A DNA stretch of 37,983 nt from assembly GCA_964535215.1 (NCBI GenBank), contig CAZHST010000028.1, positions 1 to 37,983 of the forward strand, given 5' to 3'. This DNA is from JACQHM01 sp964535215. Its GTDB lineage: Bacteria > Methylomirabilota > Methylomirabilia > Methylomirabilales > JACQHM01. Shown piece after piece: positions 6,716 through 14,463 of this stretch (the stretch's first letter is position 1; each line of letters starts with the position of its first letter). The notes below the pieces were generated by a model. That model did no database searches. It was not told the DNA's origin and worked only from the letters and a program-made list of their open reading frames with translations. Position numbers and translations under genes: made by a program.

Positions 6716-8658
6716 TGTGCGGGATCTCAGGCAAGATCTATTTCGAGCCAACTAGGCCGGTGGAGGAGGCCCTCCTCCGCAGGATGTGCCAGGTCCTCCG
6801 CCACCGGGGGCCCGATGGCGAGGGAATCTATCTGAAGGGGCCTGTGGGCCTGGGGCACCGGAGGTTGGCCATCATTGACCTAAGCCCCTCAGGCCGGCAG
6901 CCCATGCCGAACGAGGATGGGACCCTCTGGATCACCTTTAACGGCGAGATCTACAACTTCCAGGCCCTCCGGGACGACCTCCTGAAAAAAGGTCATCGGT
7001 TCCGGTCGAAGACCGACACCGAGGTCATCCTCCACCTTTATGAAGAGAAGGGGGTCGGGTGTCTTCAGGATCTTCGGGGGATGTTCGCCTTCGCCCTCTG
7101 GGACGAGAAAGCCAAGGTGCTCTTCCTGGCCCGGGACCGCCTGGGGAAGAAGCCCCTCTTCTACTACGCCGATCAGGAAAAGTTCCTGTTCGCCTCCGAG
7201 CCCAAGGCGATCCTCCAGGACCCCTGGGTGAAGGTCGAACCGGACCTCGAAGCGATCCACCACTACCTCACCTACGGTTACGTCCCCAGCCCTTTTTCGG
7301 CCTTTCAAGGGATCAGGAAGCTCCCGCCCGCCCACTACCTCCTCCTGAAGGAGGGCTCGATCCGGGTTGAGCGGTACTGGAGGCTGAGCTATAAGAAGCA
7401 GGGGTCGGGGGTTGGGGGTCGGGGGTCAGGGGAGGAGGCGCTTTGTCAAGAACTGCTGGAAAGATTGAGAGAAGCGGTGAAGCTCCGGATGGTGAGTGAT
7501 GTTCCCTTAGGGGCGTTTTTAAGCGGCGGGATCGATTCGAGCGCGGTTGTTGCCTTCATGAGCGAGCTCTCATCAGAACCGGTCAAGACCTTCTCCATCG
7601 GCTTCGAGGAGGAGGAGTACAACGAGCTCCCCTACGCCCGGCTGGTGGCCAAGCGGTTCGGGACCGACCACCACGAGTTCATCGTCAAGCCAGACGCCGT
7701 CGAGGTTCTTCCCAAGCTCATCTGGCACTACAACGAGCCCTTCGCCGACTCCTCGGCCGTCCCGACCTTCTACCTGGCCAAGATGACGAGGGGCCATGTG
7801 ACGGTGGCCTTAAACGGTGACGGGGGCGATGAGAACTTCGCCGGCTACGACCGCTACGTGGCGAACCGGATGGCCTGCCGCTACGACCGGCTCCCCTTTC
7901 TCCTCCGAAGGGCCCTGGAGCGGGGGGCTGATCGGTTTTTGCGCTCCTCCCGGCCCGGGAGCCTCCGGAACCGGGCCCGCCGCTTCTTCGAGGCCATCAG
8001 CGCGGAGCCCAGACGGCGGTACTCGCGCTGGATGAGCCATTTCACCAACGAGAGGAAAGAAGACCTCTACACCGTGGCCTTTAAACAGGCCGTGGGAGGG
8101 CTGGATGCGGTGGACCTCCTCGTCAAGGCCTACGAGGCCTCCGACGCCCCCGATTTCACCGATGCCACCCTTGATGTGGATGTCCAGATGTACCTCCCCG
8201 ATGACCTCCTCGTCAAGGTGGACATCGCCAGCATGGCCCACGGACTTGAGGCCAGGTCCCCCCTCCTCGACCACCGGTTCATGGAGTTTGCCGCCTCCCT
8301 CCCCTCGGCTCTGAAGCTGAAAGGGCACGTCCAGAAGTACCTGTTGAAGAAGGCGTTGAAAGGGCTTCTCCCGGACGAGATCCTTCAGCGGCCCAAGAAG
8401 GGCTTCGGCGTTCCCATTGATCACTGGTTCCGCCACGACCTCAAAGAGATGGCCTACGACCTCCTCCTCGACCGTCGGAGCCTGGAGCGGGGGTATTTCA
8501 AGCGGGAGGCCGTCGAGCGCCTTCTGGACGAACACTGCCGGGGCAAGGGGAACTGGCACTACCTCCTGTGGAACCTCCTGATGCTGGAACTCTGGCACCG
8601 GATGTTCATTGATGAAGGTTCAAGGTTTCGGTATAATTCTTGCACTTCTGCAAGGTGA
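6715..8658 (+). CDS. asnB: asparagine synthase (glutamine-hydrolysing), AsnB family
   Basis: The 647-residue cytosolic enzyme has two domains. The N-terminal class II glutaminase starts at the nucleophile Cys2 (MCGISGKIYF), with HRGPDGEG and NGEIYNF substrate-binding segments. The C-terminal ATP-pyrophosphatase domain has the PP-loop SGGIDSS (270-276) and GDGGDENFAGYDRY. It would amidate aspartate or, in polysaccharide loci, a sugar carboxylate or aminoacyl group; many glycan clusters carry such AsnB relatives. The linker between the domains (about residues 229-240) is encoded by five tandem 7-bp G-rich repeats not typical of the family. The last 15 residues (after FIDEG) also look non-homologous. 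The start codon overlaps the stop of the small upstream frame. Confidence 0.92.
   Translation: MCGISGKIYFEPTRPVEEALLRRMCQVLRHRGPDGEGIYLKGPVGLGHRRLAIIDLSPSGRQPMPNEDGTLWITFNGEIYNFQALRDDLLKKGHRFRSKTDTEVILHLYEEKGVGCLQDLRGMFAFALWDEKAKVLFLARDRLGKKPLFYYADQEKFLFASEPKAILQDPWVKVEPDLEAIHHYLTYGYVPSPFSAFQGIRKLPPAHYLLLKEGSIRVERYWRLSYKKQGSGVGGRGSGEEALCQELLERLREAVKLRMVSDVPLGAFLSGGIDSSAVVAFMSELSSEPVKTFSIGFEEEEYNELPYARLVAKRFGTDHHEFIVKPDAVEVLPKLIWHYNEPFADSSAVPTFYLAKMTRGHVTVALNGDGGDENFAGYDRYVANRMACRYDRLPFLLRRALERGADRFLRSSRPGSLRNRARRFFEAISAEPRRRYSRWMSHFTNERKEDLYTVAFKQAVGGLDAVDLLVKAYEASDAPDFTDATLDVDVQMYLPDDLLVKVDIASMAHGLEARSPLLDHRFMEFAASLPSALKLKGHVQKYLLKKALKGLLPDEILQRPKKGFGVPIDHWFRHDLKEMAYDLLLDRRSLERGYFKREAVERLLDEHCRGKGNWHYLLWNLLMLELWHRMFIDEGSRFRYNSCTSAR
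7401..7435 (+). repeat. five tandem 7-bp G-rich repeats inside asnB
   Basis: Units GGGGTCG, GGGGTTG, GGGGTCG, GGGGTCA and GGGGAGG follow each other without gaps in the coding strand. Five runs of 4-5 G separated by 2-3 bases also form a textbook G-quadruplex motif in the mRNA sense. The repeat encodes the Gly/Ser-rich interdomain linker, where extra residues are tolerated. Confidence 0.85.
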
Positions 8659-8661
8659 GAG

Positions 8662-9612
8662 ATGGCCACGTATCTGGTGACAGGAGGGGCGGGGTTCATT
8701 GGCTCCCATCTCGTCCATGCCCTGGTCGAGCGGGGGGAACCGGTCCGGGTCTTCGACAACTTCTCGACCGGGAGGCGGGAGAACCTGGAAGGGCTTGAGG
8801 GGAGGATCGAGGTGATCGAGGGGGATCTTCGGGATCCGGTCGCCCTGGAGAAGGCGGTCCACGGTATCAACTACGTTCTCCACCAGGCCGCCCTCCCTTC
8901 GGTCACCCGCTCCGTCGAGGACCCTTTGGCCTCCCATGCGGCCAACGCGACGGGCACCCTGAACCTCCTTCTGGCCGCCAAGGCCGCGAACGTGAAGCGG
9001 GTTGTGTACGCCTCCTCCTCGTCGGTCTACGGGGATGCCCCCACCCTCCCCAAGGAGGAGGGGATGAAGCCCGACCCCAAATCCCCGTACGCGGCCTCGA
9101 AGCTGATGGGTGAATACTACTGTCAGATCTTCTACCGGATCTTTGGCCTGGAGACGGTCTCCCTCCGGTACTTTAACGTCTTCGGCCCAAGACAGGACCC
9201 CTCCTCTCCCTACGCCGCCGTCATCCCCCGCTTCATCAGCGCCATGCTCGAAGGCAGGTCCCCGGTGATCTTCGGCGACGGCCTTCAATCAAGGGACTTC
9301 ACCTACGTCGAGAACGTTGTCGAGGCCAACCTCCTAGCCCTCTCGGCGAAGGGGGTGGCGGGGGAGGTCATCAACGTGGCCTGCGGCAAGCGTTATACCC
9401 TCTTGACGCTTGTGGAGTGCCTGAACCGGATCCTGGGCTCCCGTCTCGTCCCCCGTTTCGAGGCCCCCCGGCCGGGGGATGTCAGGCATTCCCAGGCCTC
9501 CATCGAGAAGGCCCAAAGCCTTTTAGGCTACAAGCCGAAGGTCGGCTTCGAGGAGGGCCTCTGCCGGACGGTCGAATGGTTTCAGAGTTCAAAGGGCAAA
9601 GGGCAAGGTTGA
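8662..9612 (+). CDS. NAD-dependent sugar-nucleotide epimerase (GalE/WbpP-like)
   Basis: The 316-residue extended short-chain dehydrogenase has the NAD-binding TGGAGFIGSH (7-16), the active-site serines in YASSSSVYG (about 116-124) and the YxxxK pair Tyr143/Lys147 (YAASK). The middle segment LRYFNVFGPRQDPSSPYAAV is typical of UDP-hexose or UDP-HexNAc(A) 4-epimerases. It would interconvert a UDP-sugar for the adjacent glycosyltransferases. ATG 8662 follows asnB by 3 bases, after the sequence GGTGAGAG. The C-terminal EGLCRTVEWF is the normal family end; the residues after it (QSSKGKGQG) are encoded by the heptad repeat at 9584-9632, so the natural stop was probably displaced. Substrate not determined. 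Confidence 0.88.
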   Translation: MATYLVTGGAGFIGSHLVHALVERGEPVRVFDNFSTGRRENLEGLEGRIEVIEGDLRDPVALEKAVHGINYVLHQAALPSVTRSVEDPLASHAANATGTLNLLLAAKAANVKRVVYASSSSVYGDAPTLPKEEGMKPDPKSPYAASKLMGEYYCQIFYRIFGLETVSLRYFNVFGPRQDPSSPYAAVIPRFISAMLEGRSPVIFGDGLQSRDFTYVENVVEANLLALSAKGVAGEVINVACGKRYTLLTLVECLNRILGSRLVPRFEAPRPGDVRHSQASIEKAQSLLGYKPKVGFEEGLCRTVEWFQSSKGKGQG

Positions 9613-9632
9613 ACCTGGAACCTGGAATAGTC
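9584..9632 (+). repeat. tandem 7-bp repeats at the epimerase/glycosyltransferase junction
   Basis: Seven consecutive heptads can be laid out: AGAGTTC, AAAGGGC, AAAGGGC, AAGGTTG, AACCTGG, AACCTGG, AATAGTC. Two pairs are identical and the period is exactly 7. The array encodes the tail of the epimerase, contains its stop and ends just before the next ATG at 9635. Confidence 0.7.
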
Positions 9633-9634
9633 GT

Positions 9635-10795
9635 ATGGACAAGATTCGAATCTGCCGCGTCATCACCAGGCTCAACATTGGAGGGCCGGCCCAGCACGTC
9701 ATCCTCCTCTCCGCCGGCCTTCCCAAGGAAGAGTTCGACACGCTCCTGGTCGCAGGGAGGGAGGAAGAGGGGGAGGGGAGTCTTCTGGATCTGGCCCTGG
9801 TCAAAGGCGTGCACCCCTTCCGCCTCCCCAGGCTTTGTCGGCCGATCCGGCCTCAGGATGACCTTTTGACCCTCCTCGCCCTCGTCCGGCTGTTCCGCCA
9901 ATGGCGGCCCGCCATCGTCCACACCCACACCTCCAAGGCGGGGGCCCTGGGGCGGCTGGCGGCCCGAATTGCAGGGGTGCCGTTCATCGTCCACACCTTC
10001 CACGGCCACATCTTCGACGGGTACTTCCCGCCGTGGCAGGCGAACATCTTTCTGAAGATGGAACGGCTCCTGGCGAAGCTCACCACCCGGATCATCGCCT
10101 TGAGTGATGGACAACGACAGGAGCTTCTCACGCTAAAGATCGGAAGCGAGGAGAAACTGGCCGTCCTTCCCCTGGGGCTTGAGCTGGACCCTTTCCTGAC
10201 CTCTGCCGCGAAGAACGGCCAGCTCCGAAAAGAGCTGGGCCTCTCGGATAAGGGAAAACTGGTCGGGATCATAGGCAGGCTCGTTCCCATCAAGGGTCAC
10301 GAGATCTTCTTGCGAGCTGCGAGGTCGGTCGCCGAAAAGCTCCCATCCTGCTACTTCCTCATCGTGGGTGATGGACCAGAGAGGCCTAAGCTCCAGGGGA
10401 TGGCAGAGGCCCTCGGGATCTCCTCCAAGGTCCTCTTCCTCGGGTGGCGAAGGGACCTGGACCGGGTCTACGCCGACCTCGATCTTTGCACGCTCTCCTC
10501 GTATAATGAAGGGACCCCTGTCTCCCTTCTCGAGGCGATGGCGGCCGGGGTCCCCATCGTCGCCACCCGGGTGGGGGGGGTCAAGGACCTCATCACCCCT
10601 CCCAAGACAGGGCTTCTGGTGCCGCCGGGCGATGCCCAAGCCCTGGCAGAGGCCATCATCACGCTCCTAAACGACCCCGAAGGGGCCCGGAGGATGGCAA
10701 GGGCAGGGAGGGAGCGGGCCTACCCCTTCTACGATGTCAAGGCCTTGATCTCCAGGATGGAGCAGTTTTACCGGAAACTCGTGGCCGCCAAGTAA
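9635..10795 (+). CDS. family 4 glycosyltransferase
   Basis: The 386-residue GT-B enzyme opens with RICRVITRLNIGGPAQHV. It has HTHTSKAGALGRLAAR and HTFHGHIFDGYF in the acceptor domain, which is the pattern of Pel/Eps-type exopolysaccharide transferases. The donor domain carries IIGRLVPIKGHEIFL and the EX7E pair Glu292/Glu300 (EGTPVSLLE). The ribosome-binding site is poor because the 25 bases ahead of ATG 9635 are heptad repeat. It probably works with the neighbouring epimerases and the polyprenyl-phosphate transferase at 11892 in assembling a lipid-linked saccharide. The divergent acceptor domain separates it from the GT4 pair at 3952 and 5090. Confidence 0.9.
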   Translation: MDKIRICRVITRLNIGGPAQHVILLSAGLPKEEFDTLLVAGREEEGEGSLLDLALVKGVHPFRLPRLCRPIRPQDDLLTLLALVRLFRQWRPAIVHTHTSKAGALGRLAARIAGVPFIVHTFHGHIFDGYFPPWQANIFLKMERLLAKLTTRIIALSDGQRQELLTLKIGSEEKLAVLPLGLELDPFLTSAAKNGQLRKELGLSDKGKLVGIIGRLVPIKGHEIFLRAARSVAEKLPSCYFLIVGDGPERPKLQGMAEALGISSKVLFLGWRRDLDRVYADLDLCTLSSYNEGTPVSLLEAMAAGVPIVATRVGGVKDLITPPKTGLLVPPGDAQALAEAIITLLNDPEGARRMARAGRERAYPFYDVKALISRMEQFYRKLVAAK

Positions 10796-10797
10796 GC

Positions 10798-10860
10798 GTT
10801 CAGCTTTCAGCAAAAAGTGCTGACTCAGTGCTGAGTTCTGAGGGTTGAGTCCTGAGTTAA
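10798..10860 (+). repeat. nine degenerate 7-bp repeats in a short intergenic region
   Basis: Units read GTTCAGC, TTTCAGC, AAAAAGT, GCTGACT, CAGTGCT, GAGTTCT, GAGGGTT, GAGTCCT, GAGTTAA. The later units share GAG at the same phase. The array starts right at the end of the GT4 gene (stop 10793-10795) and fills about half of the 116-bp gap before the next start at 10912. Confidence 0.65.
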
Positions 10861-10911
10861 AGCTCATCGCTTGGCACTCATCCCTGACAGGTTGATGGAA
10901 GGAGGTTGCTG

Positions 10912-11883
10912 ATGAAGGTTCTGGTGACAGGGGGGGCAGGCTTTATCGGCTCCCACCTCGTGGATACCCTCTTAACGCGTGGGGATGAGGTCTTCGTCAT
11001 TGACAACCTCTCCACGGGAAAGATCGTCAACCTCCAGCACCAGCTCGGGAACCCCCGCTTCCATTTCGTCAACGATACCATCCTGAACGAATCCCTTGTG
11101 GACCGCCTGGTCGCCCAGGTGGACCTGGTCTATCACCTGGCGGCCGTGGTGGGGGTGAAATACGTCGTCCAGGACCCGTTAGGGGCCATCTACACGAACG
11201 TCCGGGGGACGGAGGTGGTGCTGGGGGCTGCCTTCCGGCACTGGAAAAAGGTGGTGCTGGCGTCCAGCTCCGAGATCTACGGCAAATCCGACAAGGTGCC
11301 GTTCCACGAGGAGGATGACCGGCTGCTGGGCCCCACCTCCATCCCCCGCTGGTCCTACTCGATGGCCAAGGCCATGGACGAGCTGTATGCCTACGCCTAC
11401 CATGCCAAGGGCCTCCCCGTGGCCATTGTCCGCTACTTCAACGCCTACGGCCCGAGGCTGGATGAGCGGGGCTATTCGAGCGTCGTCGCCAACTTCATCC
11501 GCCAGGCCCTTGCCGGGGAACCCATCACCGTTCACGGGGATGGGTCTCAAACCCGGTGCTTTACGTACGTGGAAGACACGGTCAGGGGGACCTTGCTGGC
11601 GGGGGAGGTCAAGGCCGGTGAAGGTCAGGCCTTTAACATCGGGAACAACAGGGAGACCAGCATCCTGGAACTGGCCAGACTGATTAAAAAACTGGCCCGT
11701 TCGAATTCGAAGGTCATCTTTGTCCCTTACGAATCCTATTACGGGGAGGGGTTCGAGGATACCCGGCGACGGGTCCCCTCCATCGAGCGGGCCAGGAGGG
11801 TCTTGGGGTTTGAGCCGCGGGTGGACCTTCCTGAAGGGCTTCGCCGAACCATCACCTGGTGGCGGAAATCCCACCGGTCCTGA
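10912..11883 (+). CDS. NAD-dependent epimerase/dehydratase
   Basis: The 323-residue extended SDR has TGGAGFIGSH (6-15), a catalytic Ser in ASSSEIYGK (117-125) and Tyr149/Lys153 (YSMAK). VRYFNAYGPR and the sequence around GDGSQTRCFTYVEDTV are those of UDP-glucose epimerase, UDP-glucuronate decarboxylase and dTDP-glucose dehydratase relatives. It ends with the family tail LPEGLRRTITWW. ATG 10912 lies 6 bases after AAGGAGG (10899-10905); the in-frame TTG at 10906 is too close to that site. It supplies a modified nucleotide sugar to the surrounding glycan pathway. It differs from the 8662 enzyme in the substrate loop (RWSYSMAK versus SPYAASK), so the two probably act on different sugars. Confidence 0.87.
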   Translation: MKVLVTGGAGFIGSHLVDTLLTRGDEVFVIDNLSTGKIVNLQHQLGNPRFHFVNDTILNESLVDRLVAQVDLVYHLAAVVGVKYVVQDPLGAIYTNVRGTEVVLGAAFRHWKKVVLASSSEIYGKSDKVPFHEEDDRLLGPTSIPRWSYSMAKAMDELYAYAYHAKGLPVAIVRYFNAYGPRLDERGYSSVVANFIRQALAGEPITVHGDGSQTRCFTYVEDTVRGTLLAGEVKAGEGQAFNIGNNRETSILELARLIKKLARSNSKVIFVPYESYYGEGFEDTRRRVPSIERARRVLGFEPRVDLPEGLRRTITWWRKSHRS

Positions 11884-11891
11884 AGGGTGCT

Positions 11892-12902
11892 ATGGGTTAC
11901 CTCCGTCCTCTGATCCAACCCTTCCTGATCGCCTTCCTCTCTTCCCTCCTCCTGACCCCTCTCTTCCGGCGGGTGGCGGTGGGGATTGGGTTCATTGACG
12001 CCCCAACGCCCCACAAGTTCCACAAGGTGCCGACGGCCCTTCTGGGGGGGGTCGGGATCTACCTCGCCTTCACCCTCGCCCTCCTCCTGACAAGGGGCCT
12101 GGAGAGACCGGTAAGGGGCATTCTCCTGGGGGCCACGCTCCTCCTCCTGGTGGGGCTTCTGGACGATTGGCGGGGGATGAGCCCCTGGGTGAAACTTTCG
12201 TGGCAGACCCTTGCGGCGGTCATCGCCCTCCTCTCCGGCGTCCAGATCTCCTTCCTCCTCACCCCTTATCTGAACCTCCCCGTCACCCTCCTCTGGATCG
12301 TAGGCATCACCAACACCTTCAACCTCCTGGACAACATGGACGGCCTCTCGGCAGGGGTGGCCTTCATCGCGGCCTCCACCTTCGCCGTGCTGGCCGCCCG
12401 GTACGCGGAGGTCGGGCCCGAACAGCTCCCGGCGGCGGCAACGGCCGCCTCGTTGGCCGGCGCCTCCCTGGGGTTCTTAGGGTATAACCTGAAACCGGCC
12501 TCGATCTTCATGGGGGACGCCGGGAGCCTGGTGATCGGGTACGTGCTGGCCTCGGTGGCTGCCCTGGGAAGCTGGAAGAGCCCCACCACCCCCACCTCGG
12601 TCCTCATCCCATTCCTTGTGCTGGCCTACCCCATCTTCGACACTACCTTGGTGACGATCCTCCGCTGGAAGAGGAGGCTTCCCCTCTTCCAGGGAGGGAA
12701 GGACCACTCCTCCCACCGCCTGGTGAGCCTGGGCCTGAGCGAGCTGGAGGCGGTCCTCCTGATCTACCTCTTTTCCCTCTGCCATGCCTTGACGGCCGCC
12801 CTGGTCACCTCCATCACCCTCCGCCTTTCCCTGCTCGCCCTGACGGTCTCCGGCACGGTCCTGTTTATCTTCGGCATGATCCTTCGTAAGGCCAGGGTCT
12901 AA
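11892..12902 (+). CDS. WecA/TagO-type polyprenyl-phosphate sugar-1-phosphate transferase
   Basis: The 336-residue integral membrane protein has about ten hydrophobic helices. It carries the family's catalytic landmarks: LLDDWRG with Asp91-Asp92, NLLDNMDGL (145-152), FMGDAGSL (207-212 region) and the cytoplasmic loop DHSSHRL (271-277). Members move HexNAc-1-phosphate from UDP-HexNAc to undecaprenyl phosphate, the first step in O-antigen, teichoic acid or capsule assembly. The short HSSHR loop and the absence of mur genes nearby favour a WecA/TagO role over MraY. ATG 11892 follows the epimerase stop by 8 bases, after GAAGGGTGC. Together with two epimerases and GT4 9635 it forms a plausible glycan-initiation unit. 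Confidence 0.9.
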   Translation: MGYLRPLIQPFLIAFLSSLLLTPLFRRVAVGIGFIDAPTPHKFHKVPTALLGGVGIYLAFTLALLLTRGLERPVRGILLGATLLLLVGLLDDWRGMSPWVKLSWQTLAAVIALLSGVQISFLLTPYLNLPVTLLWIVGITNTFNLLDNMDGLSAGVAFIAASTFAVLAARYAEVGPEQLPAAATAASLAGASLGFLGYNLKPASIFMGDAGSLVIGYVLASVAALGSWKSPTTPTSVLIPFLVLAYPIFDTTLVTILRWKRRLPLFQGGKDHSSHRLVSLGLSELEAVLLIYLFSLCHALTAALVTSITLRLSLLALTVSGTVLFIFGMILRKARV

Positions 12903-12903
12903 G

Positions 12904-13524
12904 ATGAACGCTGAACCTTGCCCCCGGCCCTCCGCCCCCCTGATCATCCTGGCCTCGGCCTCCCCGCGAAGGGAGGAGCTGCTCCGAAACATCGGCCTTT
13001 CGTTCCAGGTCATCCCCAGCGAGTACGGAGAGGAAAGGGAGCGTTCGACGGACCCAAGGCTCCGCGCCCTCTCCCTGGCCCTGGGGAAGGCGCGGGACGT
13101 GGCCAGAAGGGTGAAAGAGGGCCTGGTGATTGGGGCCGACACCCTGGTGGTGGTGGAAGGGCTGATCCTGGGGAAACCCCGGGATCGCGAGGAGGCGTGG
13201 CGCTTCTTGCAATCCCTGAGGGGCAGGATCCACCGGGTCATCACCGGGGTCGCCGTCGTGGAAGCGGGGAGCCTGAAGGAAGAGGCCGCCACGGAGATCA
13301 CCTGGGTCAAGATGCGCGCCTTCTCCGACGAGGAGCTCGAGGCGTACCTTCAAACGGAAGAGCCCTTTGATAAGGCAGGTGGGTACGCCATCCAGGGCCT
13401 TGGGGCCCTGCTCATCGAGGCCATCCACGGCGACTACAGTAACGTCGTGGGCCTGCCCCTTGGGAGGCTCCGAACGCTCCTCCTCCCGTTCGGCGTCGAT
13501 CCCCTCCGTCGAATTTTTTGTTGA
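12904..13524 (+). CDS. maf: Maf/YhdE nucleoside triphosphate pyrophosphatase
   Basis: The 206-residue cytosolic house-cleaning enzyme hydrolyses non-canonical or excess dTTP/UTP-type nucleotides to monophosphates. It has ASASPRRE (17-24), GADT (77-80), GKPRD (90-94) and the C-terminal DKAGGYAIQG motif, all characteristic. The phosphate-binding Arg residues of SPRR and the acidic metal ligands are intact. ATG 12904 follows the WecA-type gene stop by one base, so the two are co-transcribed. The last residues (PLRRIFC) overlap the TTGACA of a predicted promoter for the downstream gene. Confidence 0.93.
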   Translation: MNAEPCPRPSAPLIILASASPRREELLRNIGLSFQVIPSEYGEERERSTDPRLRALSLALGKARDVARRVKEGLVIGADTLVVVEGLILGKPRDREEAWRFLQSLRGRIHRVITGVAVVEAGSLKEEAATEITWVKMRAFSDEELEAYLQTEEPFDKAGGYAIQGLGALLIEAIHGDYSNVVGLPLGRLRTLLLPFGVDPLRRIFC

Positions 13525-13549
13525 CACTTCCCCGCTTTTGTGCAATTTT
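13521..13549 (+). promoter_or_regulatory. predicted sigma-70 promoter, extended -10
   Basis: TTGACA (13521-13526) overlaps the maf stop codon. A 17-base spacer leads to AATTTT (13544-13549), preceded by TG at 13541-13542 as in extended -10 elements. It is followed by about 165 untranslated bases before the chosen start at 13714. The match of the -10 is moderate. Confidence 0.45.
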
Positions 13550-13713
13550 ACCGCTGGATCCTTGTCTCCCGCCTTGTGGAGGGTGGTGACGTGTCTTCGC
13601 TTTTCTCCCGTTGGACAGCCAAGACTGAGGAGGGCCCTGAGACCATGAGGAAGGATATGGAGAAACCTCCTCAAGAGGAAGGAGCGTTTGGCTCAAAGAA
13701 GAAGGAGGTCGCC

Positions 13714-14460
13714 ATGCTTTCATGGTCCTCCTCCCCGGCCCTGGAAAGGATTGCCCGCGAGCTAGAGGCCCAGCAACGACTCCTGGAGGAAACCAGGCGC
13801 TCCCTGGAGGAGCGGCTGGTCCCGTTCCAACGCTACCTCGCGGAACAGCGACGGAGCATCGAACAGGCCCTCCGGAACCTTGAAGCGAGGATCAAGCCCT
13901 TCCGCCAGTACCTGCAGAACCAGGAGCAGAACCTGGAGCGGGTGGTGACCCACCTGAACGCCGAGCTGGATGATCAGTTCTCCTCCTTTGGGCGCTACCT
14001 GGCTGAACAGCGCCGGATCCTGGAGCGGGCTGCCCGGTATCTGGAGGAGAAGCCAAAACCGTTCCTCCAGTACCTGGAGGAGCAGCAGCAGATGGTGGAG
14101 CTCATCTTCAAGGATGTCGAGGAGCGGATGGAGCGCTTCAGCCAGTACCTAAAGGAGCAGCAGAAGATCCTGGAGGCCATGGCCGAGCCCCAGGTCCGCG
14201 AAGAGTTCGAGGCCCTGGCCAGCTTCATGGGGGACCGGCAGCGGGCCCTGGACCGTTACGCCAGCTCAGGGGAGACCCGTCCTGAAGAACTCTTCGCCGA
14301 GTTGGAGCAGATCTACGAAAAGTACAAGGAGCTGGATGGGTCCAAGCGGCGGTTGCTCGCCCGGATCCTGGAGCAGACGAGGCTGGCCGACGAGCGCTTC
14401 CGGGAGGCGTTGAGGGCTTCACCCCAGGAGCCCCCTGGGGGGGGACTGCTGGAGGCATAA
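13714..14460 (+). CDS. coiled-coil protein with internal 25-28-residue repeats
   Basis: The 248-residue product is nearly all predicted helix, rich in Glu, Gln, Arg and Leu, with no signal peptide or membrane segment. Four to five copies of a 25-28-residue unit recur, each built on a core like FxxYLxEQQxxLE: FQRYLAEQRRSIEQ, FRQYLQNQEQNLER, FGRYLAEQRRILER, FLQYLEEQQQMVEL, FSQYLKEQQKILEA. ATG 13714 is chosen because AAGGAGG (13702-13708) precedes it by 5 bases; the frame stays open upstream to 13540 but the repeats begin only after 13714. Function unknown. The repeats suggest a rod-shaped scaffold or phasin-like surface protein. It is followed within 3 bases by ubiX, though a functional link is not obvious. 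Confidence 0.75.
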   Translation: MLSWSSSPALERIARELEAQQRLLEETRRSLEERLVPFQRYLAEQRRSIEQALRNLEARIKPFRQYLQNQEQNLERVVTHLNAELDDQFSSFGRYLAEQRRILERAARYLEEKPKPFLQYLEEQQQMVELIFKDVEERMERFSQYLKEQQKILEAMAEPQVREEFEALASFMGDRQRALDRYASSGETRPEELFAELEQIYEKYKELDGSKRRLLARILEQTRLADERFREALRASPQEPPGGGLLEA

Positions 14461-14463
14461 CGG

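Noticed and set aside
7810..8598. A 262-codon open frame on the minus strand across asnB
   Set aside because: It is antisense to a strongly conserved enzyme in GC-rich DNA; long antisense frames arise from codon bias, and the translation shows no domain.
7401..10860. CRISPR array from regular repeats
   Set aside because: Units are 7 bp and contiguous with no spacers; no cas genes are present.
13540..13713. Longer N-terminus of the coiled-coil protein from 13540
   Set aside because: The upstream part is low-complexity, lacks a ribosome site and overlaps a likely promoter; AAGGAGG supports ATG 13714.
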